Below, one piece after another: positions 18,404-27,106 of a DNA stretch of 64,000 nt. Positions within the stretch are counted from its first letter, which is position 1; each line of letters opens with the position of its first letter. The translations under genes were made by a program, and so were the position numbers. The notes below the pieces were generated by a model, which had not been told where the DNA came from, did not search any database, and worked only from the letters and a program-made list of their open reading frames with translations. Source of the stretch: Klebsiella pneumoniae (GTDB lineage: Bacteria; Pseudomonadota; Gammaproteobacteria; Eutrophobiales; Eutrophobiaceae); contig CAMDWI010000011.1 in NCBI GenBank assembly GCA_945878555.1, forward strand, positions 1 to 64,000, read 5' to 3'.

Positions 18404-18687
18404 TGCCGGTCATCCAGTAGCGACTCGGAAAGTGACCTGTCCCCCCGTTTTGCGGCGATACCGGAACGCGGCTGAGGTTTGCCTCCAGACCAGCGTACCC
18501 AAGGTAATGCCTTCAGCCGTTCCATCATGACCTCTTCCGTGATTGCATAGTCCTCACCGACCGCATCAGGCGGGACCAGCTTCGCCACAACACGTTTATG
18601 TGAAGTAACCCAAACTTCCTCGCCTTCCTCTACACGACGCAGATATTCCGATAGATGATTTTTCAGTTCGCGGACGGAGACTTTCAT
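18400..18687 (-). CDS. Phd/YefM-type antitoxin of a VapC toxin
   Basis: 95 residues from the ATG at 18687. An upstream in-frame start at 18711 would run through the operator and is less likely. The N-terminus (MKVSVRELKNHLSEYLRRV, EEGEEVWVTSHKRVVAKLVP) is the Phd/YefM DNA-binding fold. The C-terminal half (about residues 50-95) is the toxin-neutralising part and ends in a basic/proline-rich tail. It overlaps vapC by four bases. A double palindrome directly upstream is the likely operator for autorepression by the complex. Confidence 0.9.
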   Translation of the reverse strand: MKVSVRELKNHLSEYLRRVEEGEEVWVTSHKRVVAKLVPPDAVGEDYAITEEVMMERLKALPWVRWSGGKPQPRSGIAAKRGDRSLSESLLDDRQ

Positions 18688-18698
18688 GGATTCACCAT

Positions 18699-18732
18699 AT
18701 TGTGGCCACAATTACACAGATTGTGGCCACAT
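18699..18732 (-). promoter_or_regulatory. Double palindromic operator of the Phd/VapC pair
   Basis: Two copies of TGTGGCCACA, at 18701-18710 and 18722-18731, each self-complementary. The first extends to a 14-bp palindrome (attgtggccacaat). The centres are 21 bp apart, two helical turns, so dimers would sit on the same face of the DNA. They lie immediately upstream of the antitoxin start and fit cooperative, conditional autorepression. Confidence 0.75.
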
Positions 18733-18781
18733 ATTAACGCATACCTGCTACCGGTCAAGTCGTATCTTTGAATGGTATCAA

Positions 18782-19969
18782 TCACTGGATGAAACGATTA
18801 TTTCGATCTCTCCTGATTAACAACAATAGTGTGAAACCCGCAATACCTGCCCCGACATAAAATGTCATCCCCGCCCCATAAACATCCCACAATGCCCCGG
18901 CAATCACACTGGCGAATAACAGCGCCACGCCGCTGACCAGATTGAAAAAACCATACGCGGTGCCACGCAGGTTTTCCGGTGCACTGTCTGCAATCATGGC
19001 GGCCAGCAGGCCCTGAGTCATGCCCATGTGCAGGCCCCACAACATGACTCCGGTGAAAACCATTGTCAGACTGTCGGCTCGTGCAAGGATGAGGTCGGCA
19101 ATGATCAACAACAACAGGCCCGCGATCAACAGGTGTTTCCGGTTGATGCGATCGGCCAGCTTGCCTGCGGGGTAGGCAGACAGTGCATAGATGATATTCA
19201 TCACTATCAGCACAACAGGTGCGAGACTATTCGATAAGCCTGCCTGTTGTGCGCGTAAGATCAGGAATGCCTCGCTGAACCGGGCCAGTGTAAAAAATCC
19301 GCCGATACAGACTACCCACCAATAGGCATTGGAAAACAGTTTCAATGAGCTCCAGCGGATGGGCGGTAAAATGGCAGTGCGTGGACGGTCGGTGACAGGC
19401 TCGTGCACACCGGCAATCAGCAAGGCCACGGCCAGACAGGCCGGGATCGTGGCAAACCAGAATACCAGCCGGAAATCACCGGCAAACACCAGCATCAATA
19501 CGACGGCAAGTGCAGGACCGGTGAATGCTCCCACAGTATCGAGTGACTGGCGCAAGCCAAAGGCGGCACCGCGCATGCCGGGCGGGACCATGTCCGCCAC
19601 CAGTGCGTCCCGCGGTGCGCCGCGTATGCCCTTGCCGATACGATCCACAAACCGGGCGAGAAAGGCGGCGGATACGGTCGTGGCCAGTGCAAACGCCGGT
19701 TTCGATAACGCGCTAAGACCATAACCAAGCACGGTCAGGCCCTTGCGGCGGCCCAGCCAGTCGCTGATAACACCGGAGAAGACCTTGACGATCAGTGCGA
19801 CCGATTCGGCGATCCCTTCGATGATACCAACGGACAACATGCTTGCACCCAGCACGGTCACCATGAATACCGGTAACAGTCCGTGTATCAGCTCGGAGGA
19901 GATGTCCATGAACATGCTGACAAAACCCAGCATCCATACGCCACGCGGTATTTTATGTAGCGTTGTCAT
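18782..19969 (-). CDS. MFS transporter
   Basis: 395 residues, about twelve membrane segments. The loop after helix 2 (SGVISDWLGRRKGLTVLGYG) carries the MFS signature and is repeated in the second half (AGKLADRINRKHLLIAG). The GxRQSLDTVGAFTGP motif in helix 5 places it among drug/metabolite antiporter-like members, but the substrate is unknown. It starts ten bases after the stop of the radical SAM gene on the same strand, so the two probably share a transcript. Confidence 0.88.
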   Translation of the reverse strand: MTTLHKIPRGVWMLGFVSMFMDISSELIHGLLPVFMVTVLGASMLSVGIIEGIAESVALIVKVFSGVISDWLGRRKGLTVLGYGLSALSKPAFALATTVSAAFLARFVDRIGKGIRGAPRDALVADMVPPGMRGAAFGLRQSLDTVGAFTGPALAVVLMLVFAGDFRLVFWFATIPACLAVALLIAGVHEPVTDRPRTAILPPIRWSSLKLFSNAYWWVVCIGGFFTLARFSEAFLILRAQQAGLSNSLAPVVLIVMNIIYALSAYPAGKLADRINRKHLLIAGLLLLIIADLILARADSLTMVFTGVMLWGLHMGMTQGLLAAMIADSAPENLRGTAYGFFNLVSGVALLFASVIAGALWDVYGAGMTFYVGAGIAGFTLLLLIRRDRNNRFIQ

Positions 19970-19979
19970 CTACCCGTGA

Positions 19980-21086
19980 TCAAAACAACTCCATCTGGTT
20001 TTTCTGTTTCACCGTGCGCCGGAACAGCGCGGTCTCCAGCTCTACCTCCGTGCGGTTCAGCCCGACGCGTTCACATATCGCACGAAAGCGCTGCTCGATG
20101 ATCGCCGCGTAGATCCCGGTGCCACGCATGCGCGAGGCAAACTCCGGATCGTTGTCGCGCCCGCCACGAATATCGTGTACCCGGTTCATGACATGGCCGG
20201 CCTTCAGCGGATAATGCGTCTGTAACCAGGTACGGAACAGTTGTTTGACCTCATGCGGCAAACGCAGCATCACATAACCGGCACTGAGCGCACCCGCATC
20301 AGCGGCGCGGGTCAGTACCTTTTCCATCTCCGGGTCATTCAGCACCGGGATGACCGGGGCAAACATCACGCCCGCCGGGACACCGGCCTGTTTCAGTCTG
20401 GCGATCGTCTCCAGCCGCCGCCACGGGGCGGTTGCCCGGGGTTCCAGTTTGCGCGCGAGATCGATGTCCAGTGTAGTGACAGAGACCATGACCTGGACCA
20501 GCCGTTTTCGCGCCAGCTCGGCCAGAATGTCAAGATCTCGTTCCACCAGTGAGGATTTGGTGACGATGGTGAGCGGGTGGTTGAATTCGTTCAACACCTC
20601 CAGCAGGGAACGGGTAATCTTCCATTCACGTTCGATGGGTTGGTAGGGGTCGGTATTACTGCCGAGCGCAATCGGCGTACATTTATAGTTACGCTTGCTG
20701 AGCTCTGCCCTTAATAACTGTGCCGCGTCCGGTTTGGCAAACAGCCGGGTCTCAAAGTCGATACCGGGAGAAAGGTCCATATACGCATGGGATGGACGTG
20801 CATAACAATAGATACAACCATGCTCACACCCACGATACGGGTTGATGGACGCCTCAAAGGGAATGTCTGGCGACTGATTATGGCTGATGATGGTCTTCGG
20901 GTGTTCCTGTGTGACAGTGGTTTGCACTGGATCGGGCGGATCCATGCCGTCCCAGCCATCATCAACCGCGTTACGGGTCGTGTCCAGAAAGCGTGCATCG
21001 GGACTTTCTGACGTGCCCCTGCCACGGATACCATTCTTGATGTTGTCTTTTTCCACCCGGATTCCTGCCAGATACCCTCTGTACAT
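19980..21086 (-). CDS. PA0069-type radical SAM protein (SplB-like)
   Basis: 368 residues. The radical SAM cluster motif is CEHGCIYC (C-x3-C-x2-C), followed by YARPSHAYMDLSPG. Together with NPYRGC and the region CTPIALGSNTDPYQPIERE this is typical of the PA0069 family, distantly related to spore photoproduct lyase. The family is widespread in proteobacteria, its reaction is not established, and it is cytoplasmic. It is followed by an MFS gene in the same operon and is divergent from rmuC. Confidence 0.9.
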   Translation of the reverse strand: MYRGYLAGIRVEKDNIKNGIRGRGTSESPDARFLDTTRNAVDDGWDGMDPPDPVQTTVTQEHPKTIISHNQSPDIPFEASINPYRGCEHGCIYCYARPSHAYMDLSPGIDFETRLFAKPDAAQLLRAELSKRNYKCTPIALGSNTDPYQPIEREWKITRSLLEVLNEFNHPLTIVTKSSLVERDLDILAELARKRLVQVMVSVTTLDIDLARKLEPRATAPWRRLETIARLKQAGVPAGVMFAPVIPVLNDPEMEKVLTRAADAGALSAGYVMLRLPHEVKQLFRTWLQTHYPLKAGHVMNRVHDIRGGRDNDPEFASRMRGTGIYAAIIEQRFRAICERVGLNRTEVELETALFRRTVKQKNQMELF

Positions 21087-21126
21087 ACATTTATTGATAG
21101 GGTAGTGTCTGGGTTTGAACTGAAGA

Positions 21127-22476
21127 ATGCATTATAAAGAATTTATGCTCCCACCCATAGTGTCTGATATCGCCCTGCTTGCCATTCTGGTGCTGCTGAT
21201 CTGGCTGCTGATCCGCCAGAAATCGGCCGGCCAGGGTGAGACCACGCGGCTGGATGTGCGGCTGGAAGAGCAGACCCGGCGACTGGCCCAGCTGGAAGAC
21301 CGGCTGGGTGATCTGAAACTGTCCCAGCAGGATGCGGCGGCGCAGTTGCGCGAGCGGCTGATCACCTCGTTTGCCGAGCTACGTGAGGAATTACGCGCGA
21401 TCCTGTCGGACCACAACACCCGCTTTGAACAGCGTCAGGCCGATTCCGCCAAGACACAGTCTGAATCGTTGCAAACCGGTATCAGCAACCTGCAAAAACA
21501 AATCGGTGACTATCTGAACCGTTACAGCGAGGACCTGGGCAAACGCATGGAAGGTCTGACCCTGAAAACCGATGAACGGTTGCAACAGATCTCCGGCCAG
21601 GTCGAAAAACGGCTGACCGAAGGGTTCGAAAAGACCACGGCCACCTTCGCCGATATCCTCAAGCGTCTGGCCCTGATAGACGAGGCACAAAAGAAGATTA
21701 CCGAACTGTCCACCAATGTCGTCAGTCTGCAGGAGATCCTGGCCGACAAGCGTTCACGCGGGGCATTTGGTGAAGTGCAATTGAACGCACTGGTCGCCAA
21801 TGTGATGCCCGAGCATACCTACAGTATCCAGTACACATTACCAAACAGCAGTATCGCCGATTGTGTACTTTTCCTGCCGGAGCCTACCGGTACGATTGCG
21901 ATTGATTCAAAGTTTCCGCTGGAGTCCTACCGGCGCATGACAGATATCTCCGTGGCCGACGCAGATCGAAAAACCGCCGAGCGCCAGTTCAGGCAAGACA
22001 TCAACAAGCATATCCAGGACATCTCCACGAAATATATTATTCCGGGCACCACGTCTGACGGCGCCATGATGTTTATCCCCGCCGAGGCCGTGTTCGCGGA
22101 GATCCATGCGCATTATCCGGACCTGGTGGAGAAGGGGCATGTCGCGCGGGTGTGGATGGTATCCCCGACGACATTATGGGCGATACTGAATACCTCGCGA
22201 TCGGTGCTGCGGGATGCAGCCACGCGTGAACAGGTCCATATCATCCAGGAACATCTTGGCCTGTTGGGCAAGGATTTCGGCCGGTTCCAGAAACGGATGG
22301 ACGATCTGGAAAAACATATCAAGATGGCACATGAAGATGTTGAGAACGTCAACATCTCGGCGCGCAAGATCACGGCACGATTTGAAAAAATCGAGCGTGT
22401 GGAGTTGACACATGAGAAGACCCTCGCTGCCGGGCTGCTGACGACTGAGGATAATGACAAGGCCGGGCAGGATTGA
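21127..22476 (+). CDS. rmuC: DNA recombination protein RmuC
   Basis: 449 residues. An N-terminal membrane helix (IALLAILVLLIWLLI) is followed by a long coiled coil (about residues 40-190) and the RmuC nuclease-like domain: RGAFGEVQL, YSIQYTLPNSSIADCVLFLP, IAIDSKFPLESY. RmuC limits inversion and rearrangement at short inverted repeats, possibly as a membrane-anchored nuclease. Its stop overlaps the region just before the HAD gene, only six bases from that start, suggesting a shared transcript. Confidence 0.93.
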   Translation: MHYKEFMLPPIVSDIALLAILVLLIWLLIRQKSAGQGETTRLDVRLEEQTRRLAQLEDRLGDLKLSQQDAAAQLRERLITSFAELREELRAILSDHNTRFEQRQADSAKTQSESLQTGISNLQKQIGDYLNRYSEDLGKRMEGLTLKTDERLQQISGQVEKRLTEGFEKTTATFADILKRLALIDEAQKKITELSTNVVSLQEILADKRSRGAFGEVQLNALVANVMPEHTYSIQYTLPNSSIADCVLFLPEPTGTIAIDSKFPLESYRRMTDISVADADRKTAERQFRQDINKHIQDISTKYIIPGTTSDGAMMFIPAEAVFAEIHAHYPDLVEKGHVARVWMVSPTTLWAILNTSRSVLRDAATREQVHIIQEHLGLLGKDFGRFQKRMDDLEKHIKMAHEDVENVNISARKITARFEKIERVELTHEKTLAAGLLTTEDNDKAGQD

Positions 22477-22481
22477 ACAAA

Positions 22482-23264
22482 ATGCGTACACTGAAGGCCA
22501 TCATCTTTGATATGGACGGTACGATTGCAGATACCGAAGACATCCACCGGCAGGCCTTTAATATCGCCTTTGATGAGCTGAAGGTTCCATTCCACTGGAG
22601 CCAGAAGGAATATAAACAATTGCTGGCAATCTCCGGTGGTCGCGAGCGCCTGCGTCAATATCTGCTGATGCATATGACCTCGTCGGGCCGGACCGAATCG
22701 CTGCTGGATCTCGCAGATCGGCTGCACAAACGTAAATCAGAAATCTACCGGCAATTGTTGATCGATGGCCGTGTGGGTCTGCGTCCGGGCATACGCAGAT
22801 TGATTCACGAGGCAAAGGCGGCAGGGATTACGCTCGCGATTGCCACCAGTTCCTCGGCAAAAAATGCAGAGACACTGCTGAAGGTTGCGCTGGGCGAAGA
22901 CGCACTGGACCTGTTCAGTACGATCGTGACCTGCGATATCGTCGTCGAGAAAAAACCGGCGGCGGCTGTATATCTGTTTGTCCTGAATAAACTGGAACTG
23001 GACCCGCGCCATTGTATTGCGCTGGAAGACACCCGCAATGGCAACCTCGCCGCGATGGGGGCCGGTTTAAAAACCGTGATAACCACACATTTATTTACAA
23101 CTGACAATGACTTTACCGGTGCCGCACTGGTCGTAGACCAGCTGGGAGAACCCGACCAACCGGCCGGCGTTATTTCCGGGAGCCTGTTCGGACAGTCCTG
23201 TGTCGATGTGAACCTGCTTGAACAGTTGCTGATGCCATCTGACGGGTTATTGATGTCGGGTTAA
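22482..23264 (+). CDS. HAD-superfamily hydrolase (CbbY/phosphoglycolate phosphatase-like)
   Basis: 260 residues from the ATG at 22482; the TTG at 22473 that overlaps the rmuC stop is less likely. The HAD motifs are complete: motif I DMDGTIADTE, motif II ATSSS, motif III with Lys in VEKKPAAAVY, and motif IV ALEDTRNG. A helical cap (residues 15-85) places it in subfamily IA with CbbY and beta-phosphoglucomutase-like enzymes, so it is a sugar-phosphate phosphatase or mutase of unknown substrate. Relatives cluster with Calvin-cycle genes, but none is seen here. Confidence 0.88.
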   Translation: MRTLKAIIFDMDGTIADTEDIHRQAFNIAFDELKVPFHWSQKEYKQLLAISGGRERLRQYLLMHMTSSGRTESLLDLADRLHKRKSEIYRQLLIDGRVGLRPGIRRLIHEAKAAGITLAIATSSSAKNAETLLKVALGEDALDLFSTIVTCDIVVEKKPAAAVYLFVLNKLELDPRHCIALEDTRNGNLAAMGAGLKTVITTHLFTTDNDFTGAALVVDQLGEPDQPAGVISGSLFGQSCVDVNLLEQLLMPSDGLLMSG

Positions 23265-23347
23265 TCATCCAGACTGCCAGTGATCTGATTAATGCTATAA
23301 TTGACAGCATAAAAATAATGCTACTTCGAAAATAACAGACCAAGCTT

Positions 23348-24271
23348 ATGACACTGACTGAATTACGCTATATCGTAGCCGTCGCCCGTGAATTGCATTT
23401 TGGCAAGGCCGCCTCTGCCTGTTTCGTCAGCCAGCCCACGCTGAGTGTGGCCGTAAAAAAACTGGAAGACGAACTCGGTATTGTTTTATTTGAACGCCAC
23501 AAACATGATGTGACAGTCACACCGGTGGGCAAAAAGGTCGTCGAGCAGGCACAGCGCGTGCTGGAACAGGCAAAAACAATCAAACTACTGGCCGAGGAAG
23601 GCAAGGACCCGCTGAAGGGCAATCTGAAACTGGGCGTGATCTATACTATCGGCCCGTATTTACTGCCCAAGATTATTCCCAAGTTGCATCGTAGCGCACC
23701 GGACCTCAGGCTGATTATCGACGAGGACTTTACCTCGAACCTGGCCGACAAACTGCGGCAGGGTGATCTCGACATGATCATTGTGTCCACCCCGTTTGAT
23801 ATACACGGGATAACCACCGAAGTTCTCTACAGGGAAGCATTTGTCGTGGCCATGCCGAAGGACCATCCACTGACAAAAAAGAAATTTATCAAGATGGATG
23901 ATCTCGCAGAAGAAACCTTGATGTTGCTGAAATCGGGCAACTGTTTCCGCGACCAGGTCATGGAGGCCTGTCCTGCCTGCAGGACAGGTTTATTTAACAA
24001 GGACAGTATTCAGCAAACGCTGGAAGGCAGTTCTATTGAAACCATACGCCAGATGGTGATGGCCGGGTCGGGTATCACCGTGTTGCCAAACTGCTCAATA
24101 GGTGACAATCCCCATGCAAACCCACTGCTGGAGTACCGGCCTTTCAGCAGACCGGTACCCAAACGTGAGGTTGCGCTCGCCTACCGCGAAAGTTATCCGC
24201 GTAGAAAACTGATACAGCTGGTCAGCAACATCATCGCCAGCTGCGAGTTTCCGGGACTCGAACCTCAGTAG
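23348..24271 (+). CDS. oxyR: Hydrogen-peroxide sensor OxyR (LysR family)
   Basis: 307 residues: an N-terminal LysR helix-turn-helix (FGKAASACFVSQPTLSVAVKKLE) and a substrate-binding-like effector domain. The peroxide-sensing pair is present as NCFRDQ and MEAC, separated by the same nine residues as Cys199/Cys208 of the E. coli protein. A third cysteine lies three residues further on (EACPAC). ETIRQMVMAGSGITVLP is the OxyR-type C-terminal segment. It activates catalase and peroxiredoxin genes on oxidation; no target gene is adjacent. It converges on degQ with only six bases between the stops. Confidence 0.92.
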   Translation: MTLTELRYIVAVARELHFGKAASACFVSQPTLSVAVKKLEDELGIVLFERHKHDVTVTPVGKKVVEQAQRVLEQAKTIKLLAEEGKDPLKGNLKLGVIYTIGPYLLPKIIPKLHRSAPDLRLIIDEDFTSNLADKLRQGDLDMIIVSTPFDIHGITTEVLYREAFVVAMPKDHPLTKKKFIKMDDLAEETLMLLKSGNCFRDQVMEACPACRTGLFNKDSIQQTLEGSSIETIRQMVMAGSGITVLPNCSIGDNPHANPLLEYRPFSRPVPKREVALAYRESYPRRKLIQLVSNIIASCEFPGLEPQ

Positions 24272-24277
24272 CGACTT

Positions 24278-25651
24278 TCAGCGGATTACCAGAAACGCGG
24301 CGCTGTTGCCACGCACGATACGCAATAACAGTCCCCTGTCATTGCGGCTGAGCAGGTCAAAAAACTGTTTTGTTGAAGCCACCGGTTCGCGGTTAATGGA
24401 GGTGATGATGTCGCCTTGTCTCAGACCGGAACGCCACGCCACACTGCCCTGATCAATCTCACTGACCATCACCCCTTCTACCACACCGTAATACGGATTG
24501 TTTCTATCGATATCGCTGAACTTGATGCCTTCCAGCCGGCGGTTCTCCACCGGGGCCATCGTTGTGCTGAACTGTTTTCTGGAACTGACCTGTGTCGTCA
24601 GTTTCTGCCGTTTACCATCGCGGACGATCTCGAAGCTGATATTCGTACCTACAGGCATCAGGCCTATCCGGTTGCGTACATCGGCGGCACTGTTAACAGT
24701 CTCGCCATTGATGGAGACAAGGACATCACCCGGTTGCAGGCCGGCCTGTTCAGCCGGGGAACCCTGGGTGATATTGACTATAACAGCACCACCCTGGTTG
24801 TTCACACCCAGCGCCTCGGCCAGCTCCGGACTGAGATCCTGGGTTGCAATCCCGATGAATCCGCGGTCCACCTCTCCGTTCGAGACTATCTGCTCCATGA
24901 TATGTAAAGACAGGTTGATCGGTATGGCAAACCCGATGCCGATATTGCCGCCGGACTGCGAAAAGATGGCGGTATTGATGCCGACCAGTTCACCGCGCAG
25001 GTTGACCAGTGCACCACCGGAGTTGCCCGGATTGATCGATGCGTCAGTCTGGATAAAATCCTCGTAACCTTCGATACCGAGGCCACTACGGCCGAGTGCA
25101 CTGACAATACCCGAGGTCACAGTCTGTCCGAGGCCGAAGGGATTACCGATGGCCACAACATAATCACCGACCCTCAGCGCATCTGAATCGGCGGGCTTTA
25201 CCGCTGTCAGGTTCTCGGCCGGTATCCGTATCACAGCCACATCAGTCTCCGGATCCGAACCGACCAGCTCGGCCTCGAGCTGGCGTCCATCCCGCAATGT
25301 CACTGTGATCTGTACGGCATTTTCAATTACGTGGTTATTTGTCAAAACCAGACCACGCTCTGCATCAACAATAACGCCTGATCCCAGACTCTGGGTCTTG
25401 CGCTGGACATTCTCGGGAATGTTAAAGAAGCGTCGAAAATACGGATCAGCATATAGCTGGTTTTGCTGGACCGTCACCCTGCCCTCGGTCGCAATATTGA
25501 CCACCGCCGGAGTGACCTCGTCGAGCATCGGCGCCAGGCTGGGCAGGTTATCGTTACCTGCTATCCCCGGTATAGCGGCAGAGGCTGACCAGGCGGTCAG
25601 CAAACTGAATAGCGCCATAATAAATCGGCTGGATCTGATATTACCTGTCAT
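24278..25651 (-). CDS. degQ: Periplasmic serine endoprotease DegQ/Do family
   Basis: 457 residues from the ATG at 25651, which follows AGGAG closely; an upstream frame to 25702 has no such site. A signal peptide (RFIMALFSLLTAWSASA) exports it. The catalytic triad is visible: His in LTNNHVIENA, Asp in DPETDVAVIRI, Ser in NPGNSGGALVN. Two PDZ domains follow (about residues 255-345 and 365-455). DegQ/DegP proteins degrade and refold damaged periplasmic proteins. It follows hsp20 on the same strand but is separated from it by a terminator, so it needs its own promoter. Confidence 0.95.
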   Translation of the reverse strand: MTGNIRSSRFIMALFSLLTAWSASAAIPGIAGNDNLPSLAPMLDEVTPAVVNIATEGRVTVQQNQLYADPYFRRFFNIPENVQRKTQSLGSGVIVDAERGLVLTNNHVIENAVQITVTLRDGRQLEAELVGSDPETDVAVIRIPAENLTAVKPADSDALRVGDYVVAIGNPFGLGQTVTSGIVSALGRSGLGIEGYEDFIQTDASINPGNSGGALVNLRGELVGINTAIFSQSGGNIGIGFAIPINLSLHIMEQIVSNGEVDRGFIGIATQDLSPELAEALGVNNQGGAVIVNITQGSPAEQAGLQPGDVLVSINGETVNSAADVRNRIGLMPVGTNISFEIVRDGKRQKLTTQVSSRKQFSTTMAPVENRRLEGIKFSDIDRNNPYYGVVEGVMVSEIDQGSVAWRSGLRQGDIITSINREPVASTKQFFDLLSRNDRGLLLRIVRGNSAAFLVIR

Positions 25652-25710
25652 GGATTTTCTCCTGTACTTGAGACACGGTTTGTATGACACATTGCAGCTC
25701 ATCCACTCTG

Positions 25711-25743
25711 CAAAAAAACAAAGGCGGAATAAATTCCGCCTTT
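25711..25743 (-). terminator. Intrinsic terminator after hsp20
   Basis: A perfect 9-11-bp stem (25720-25730 with 25733-25743, arm aaaggcggaat) is followed on the minus strand by TGTTTTTTTG. It lies 19 bases after the hsp20 stop and before degQ, so it separates heat-shock transcription from the protease gene. Confidence 0.85.
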
Positions 25744-25761
25744 ATATTCGTACCGGGTTAA

Positions 25762-26217
25762 TCAGCTATTCACTGTAATCCGGCGCGGCTGGGATTTTTC
25801 AAGTTTGGGTAATACTATCTCCAACACACCATCCTTGCTCTTCGCCTCTACCTTCGCCGCATCAGCGGTATCCGGCAGACTGAAGCTGCGGTAGAAAGTT
25901 CCTCGTACCCGCTCAACCCGCTTGTAACCGTCCCGGTCTTCGGTCTTTTCGCTGGCGCGTTGACCTTTCAGCGTCAACATTCCGTTTTCCATCGTAATCT
26001 CGATGTCCTTTGCCTCCACACCGGGTAGATCGGCATGTATGACATAGCGATCCTTTTCTTCCTTGATGTCGACTGCCGGACGCCAGTGGCTGACAGCGAT
26101 CTCGGCGTTATCATCCGCCACCGCCTCACGTGCAAACGGGTCGCGCAGGCTGGATTTAAAAAACTCTTTCTGTAACTGATCAATCAATGAATAGGGTTCA
26201 TAACGTATTACTGACAT
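25762..26217 (-). CDS. Small heat-shock protein (Hsp20/alpha-crystallin)
   Basis: 151 residues with the alpha-crystallin domain at about residues 48-140 (VDIKEEKDRYVIHADLPGV, ITMENGMLTLKGQR, RSFSLPDTADAAKVEAKSKDGVLEIVLPK, the last as family-typical strands). The C-terminal anchoring motif is weak (RRITVNS). Such proteins hold unfolded clients for refolding. A strong AGGAGAAAT ribosome-binding site and a textbook sigma-32 promoter lie upstream, so it is almost certainly heat induced. Confidence 0.95.
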   Translation of the reverse strand: MSVIRYEPYSLIDQLQKEFFKSSLRDPFAREAVADDNAEIAVSHWRPAVDIKEEKDRYVIHADLPGVEAKDIEITMENGMLTLKGQRASEKTEDRDGYKRVERVRGTFYRSFSLPDTADAAKVEAKSKDGVLEIVLPKLEKSQPRRITVNS

Positions 26218-26258
26218 GATATTTCTCCTGTTGTATGGTTTGTCTTACACCTGGAGAA

Positions 26259-26288
26259 TAAATGGGGATGGTACTGTCCGCTTTCAAG
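26259..26288 (-). promoter_or_regulatory. Sigma-32 heat-shock promoter of hsp20
   Basis: On the minus strand CTTGAA (26288-26283) is followed after 15 bases by CCCCATTTA (26267-26259). This matches the sigma-32 consensus (CTTGAAA, 13-15 bases, CCCCATTTA) almost perfectly. It lies about 40 bases upstream of the hsp20 start. Confidence 0.88.
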
Positions 26289-26350
26289 ACGAGACATCGT
26301 CCCGATCGCAGCAACGGCTCCCGGCAAGCACGACTGTCACCGGAACTGAT

Positions 26351-26998
26351 TCAGATTCGGTAGGCTGTCACCGTCATCACTTTTGAACAGAGCTGCATCA
26401 TACTGCGGACTAGACCGGGTAATTCTGCCGCGCCAGATTCTATAGCCACAGTGGCATGATGACTCTCGTCCTTGCGCATCTGTTCCAGGATGGCCCGACT
26501 TTTATGATCAGGCCCGGGCAGCCTGTCGAGATGGGAGTCCAGATGGCGCACGACCTGGTTTTCTGTTTCGGCGAGAAAGCCGAGGCTCCAGCGGTCACCA
26601 ATTAGCCCGGCGAGGACGCCAAGCGCCAGTGAACCGCTATACCAGACCGGCCCGAAATAGCTGGTATGCGAACCGAGTTCATCCAGACGCTTTTGGCACC
26701 AGATCAAGTGGTCGACCTCTTCATCCGCCGAGGTTTTCATGATTTGCTGGATATCAGGGTCCCGGGCCGTCATGGCCTGCCCCTGATATAATGCCTGGGC
26801 AGCGACTTCCCCGGCGTGATTGACGCGCATCAGCCCGGAGGATACCGACTGCATCGCAGGTGTAAGCGTACCGTCAACAACATTGTCTGCGGGACTGGGA
26901 CGGGAAACCGACTGGTTTTCAGGGGCAAGCTGGTGTAAAAAACCATCAAAACCGATGATTATCCTGTCCAGCGCAGTGTATTCCCGTCTTGTTTGCAT
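26351..26998 (-). CDS. coq7: Ubiquinone biosynthesis hydroxylase Coq7 (diiron)
   Basis: 215 residues. The carboxylate-bridged diiron ligands are seen as RVNHAGEVAAQALY (Glu), DEEVDHLIWCQ (Glu..His) and the C-terminal KDESHHATVAIESG. Coq7 hydroxylates the demethoxy intermediate late in ubiquinone synthesis using oxygen, so the organism makes ubiquinone aerobically, in line with ubiA further along. It is divergent from rplM. Confidence 0.94.
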   Translation of the reverse strand: MQTRREYTALDRIIIGFDGFLHQLAPENQSVSRPSPADNVVDGTLTPAMQSVSSGLMRVNHAGEVAAQALYQGQAMTARDPDIQQIMKTSADEEVDHLIWCQKRLDELGSHTSYFGPVWYSGSLALGVLAGLIGDRWSLGFLAETENQVVRHLDSHLDRLPGPDHKSRAILEQMRKDESHHATVAIESGAAELPGLVRSMMQLCSKVMTVTAYRI

Positions 26999-27038
26999 AG
27001 AATTTTATAACTTTCCGTCAGAAAACAGGCTGTTAATA

Positions 27039-27081
27039 TTGACAGTATTGAGGGCAATCCGTACCATTGCCCCTCTTTTTT
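27039..27081 (+). promoter_or_regulatory. rplM-rpsI promoter or leader hairpin
   Basis: Two overlapping signals precede rplM. TTGACA (27039-27044) and TACCAT (27062-27067) are spaced 17 bases, a reasonable sigma-70 promoter. A hairpin with arms gggcaat/attgccc (27052-27058 and 27066-27072) is followed by a TCTTTTTT run, so it resembles a terminator or attenuator. Both cannot act on the same transcript, because the -10 lies within the hairpin. If transcription starts further upstream, the hairpin could be a leader attenuator, in keeping with the known autoregulation of rplM by L13. Confidence 0.5.
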
Positions 27082-27106
27082 CACTGGTTTTAACAGACAA
27101 ACTGTA

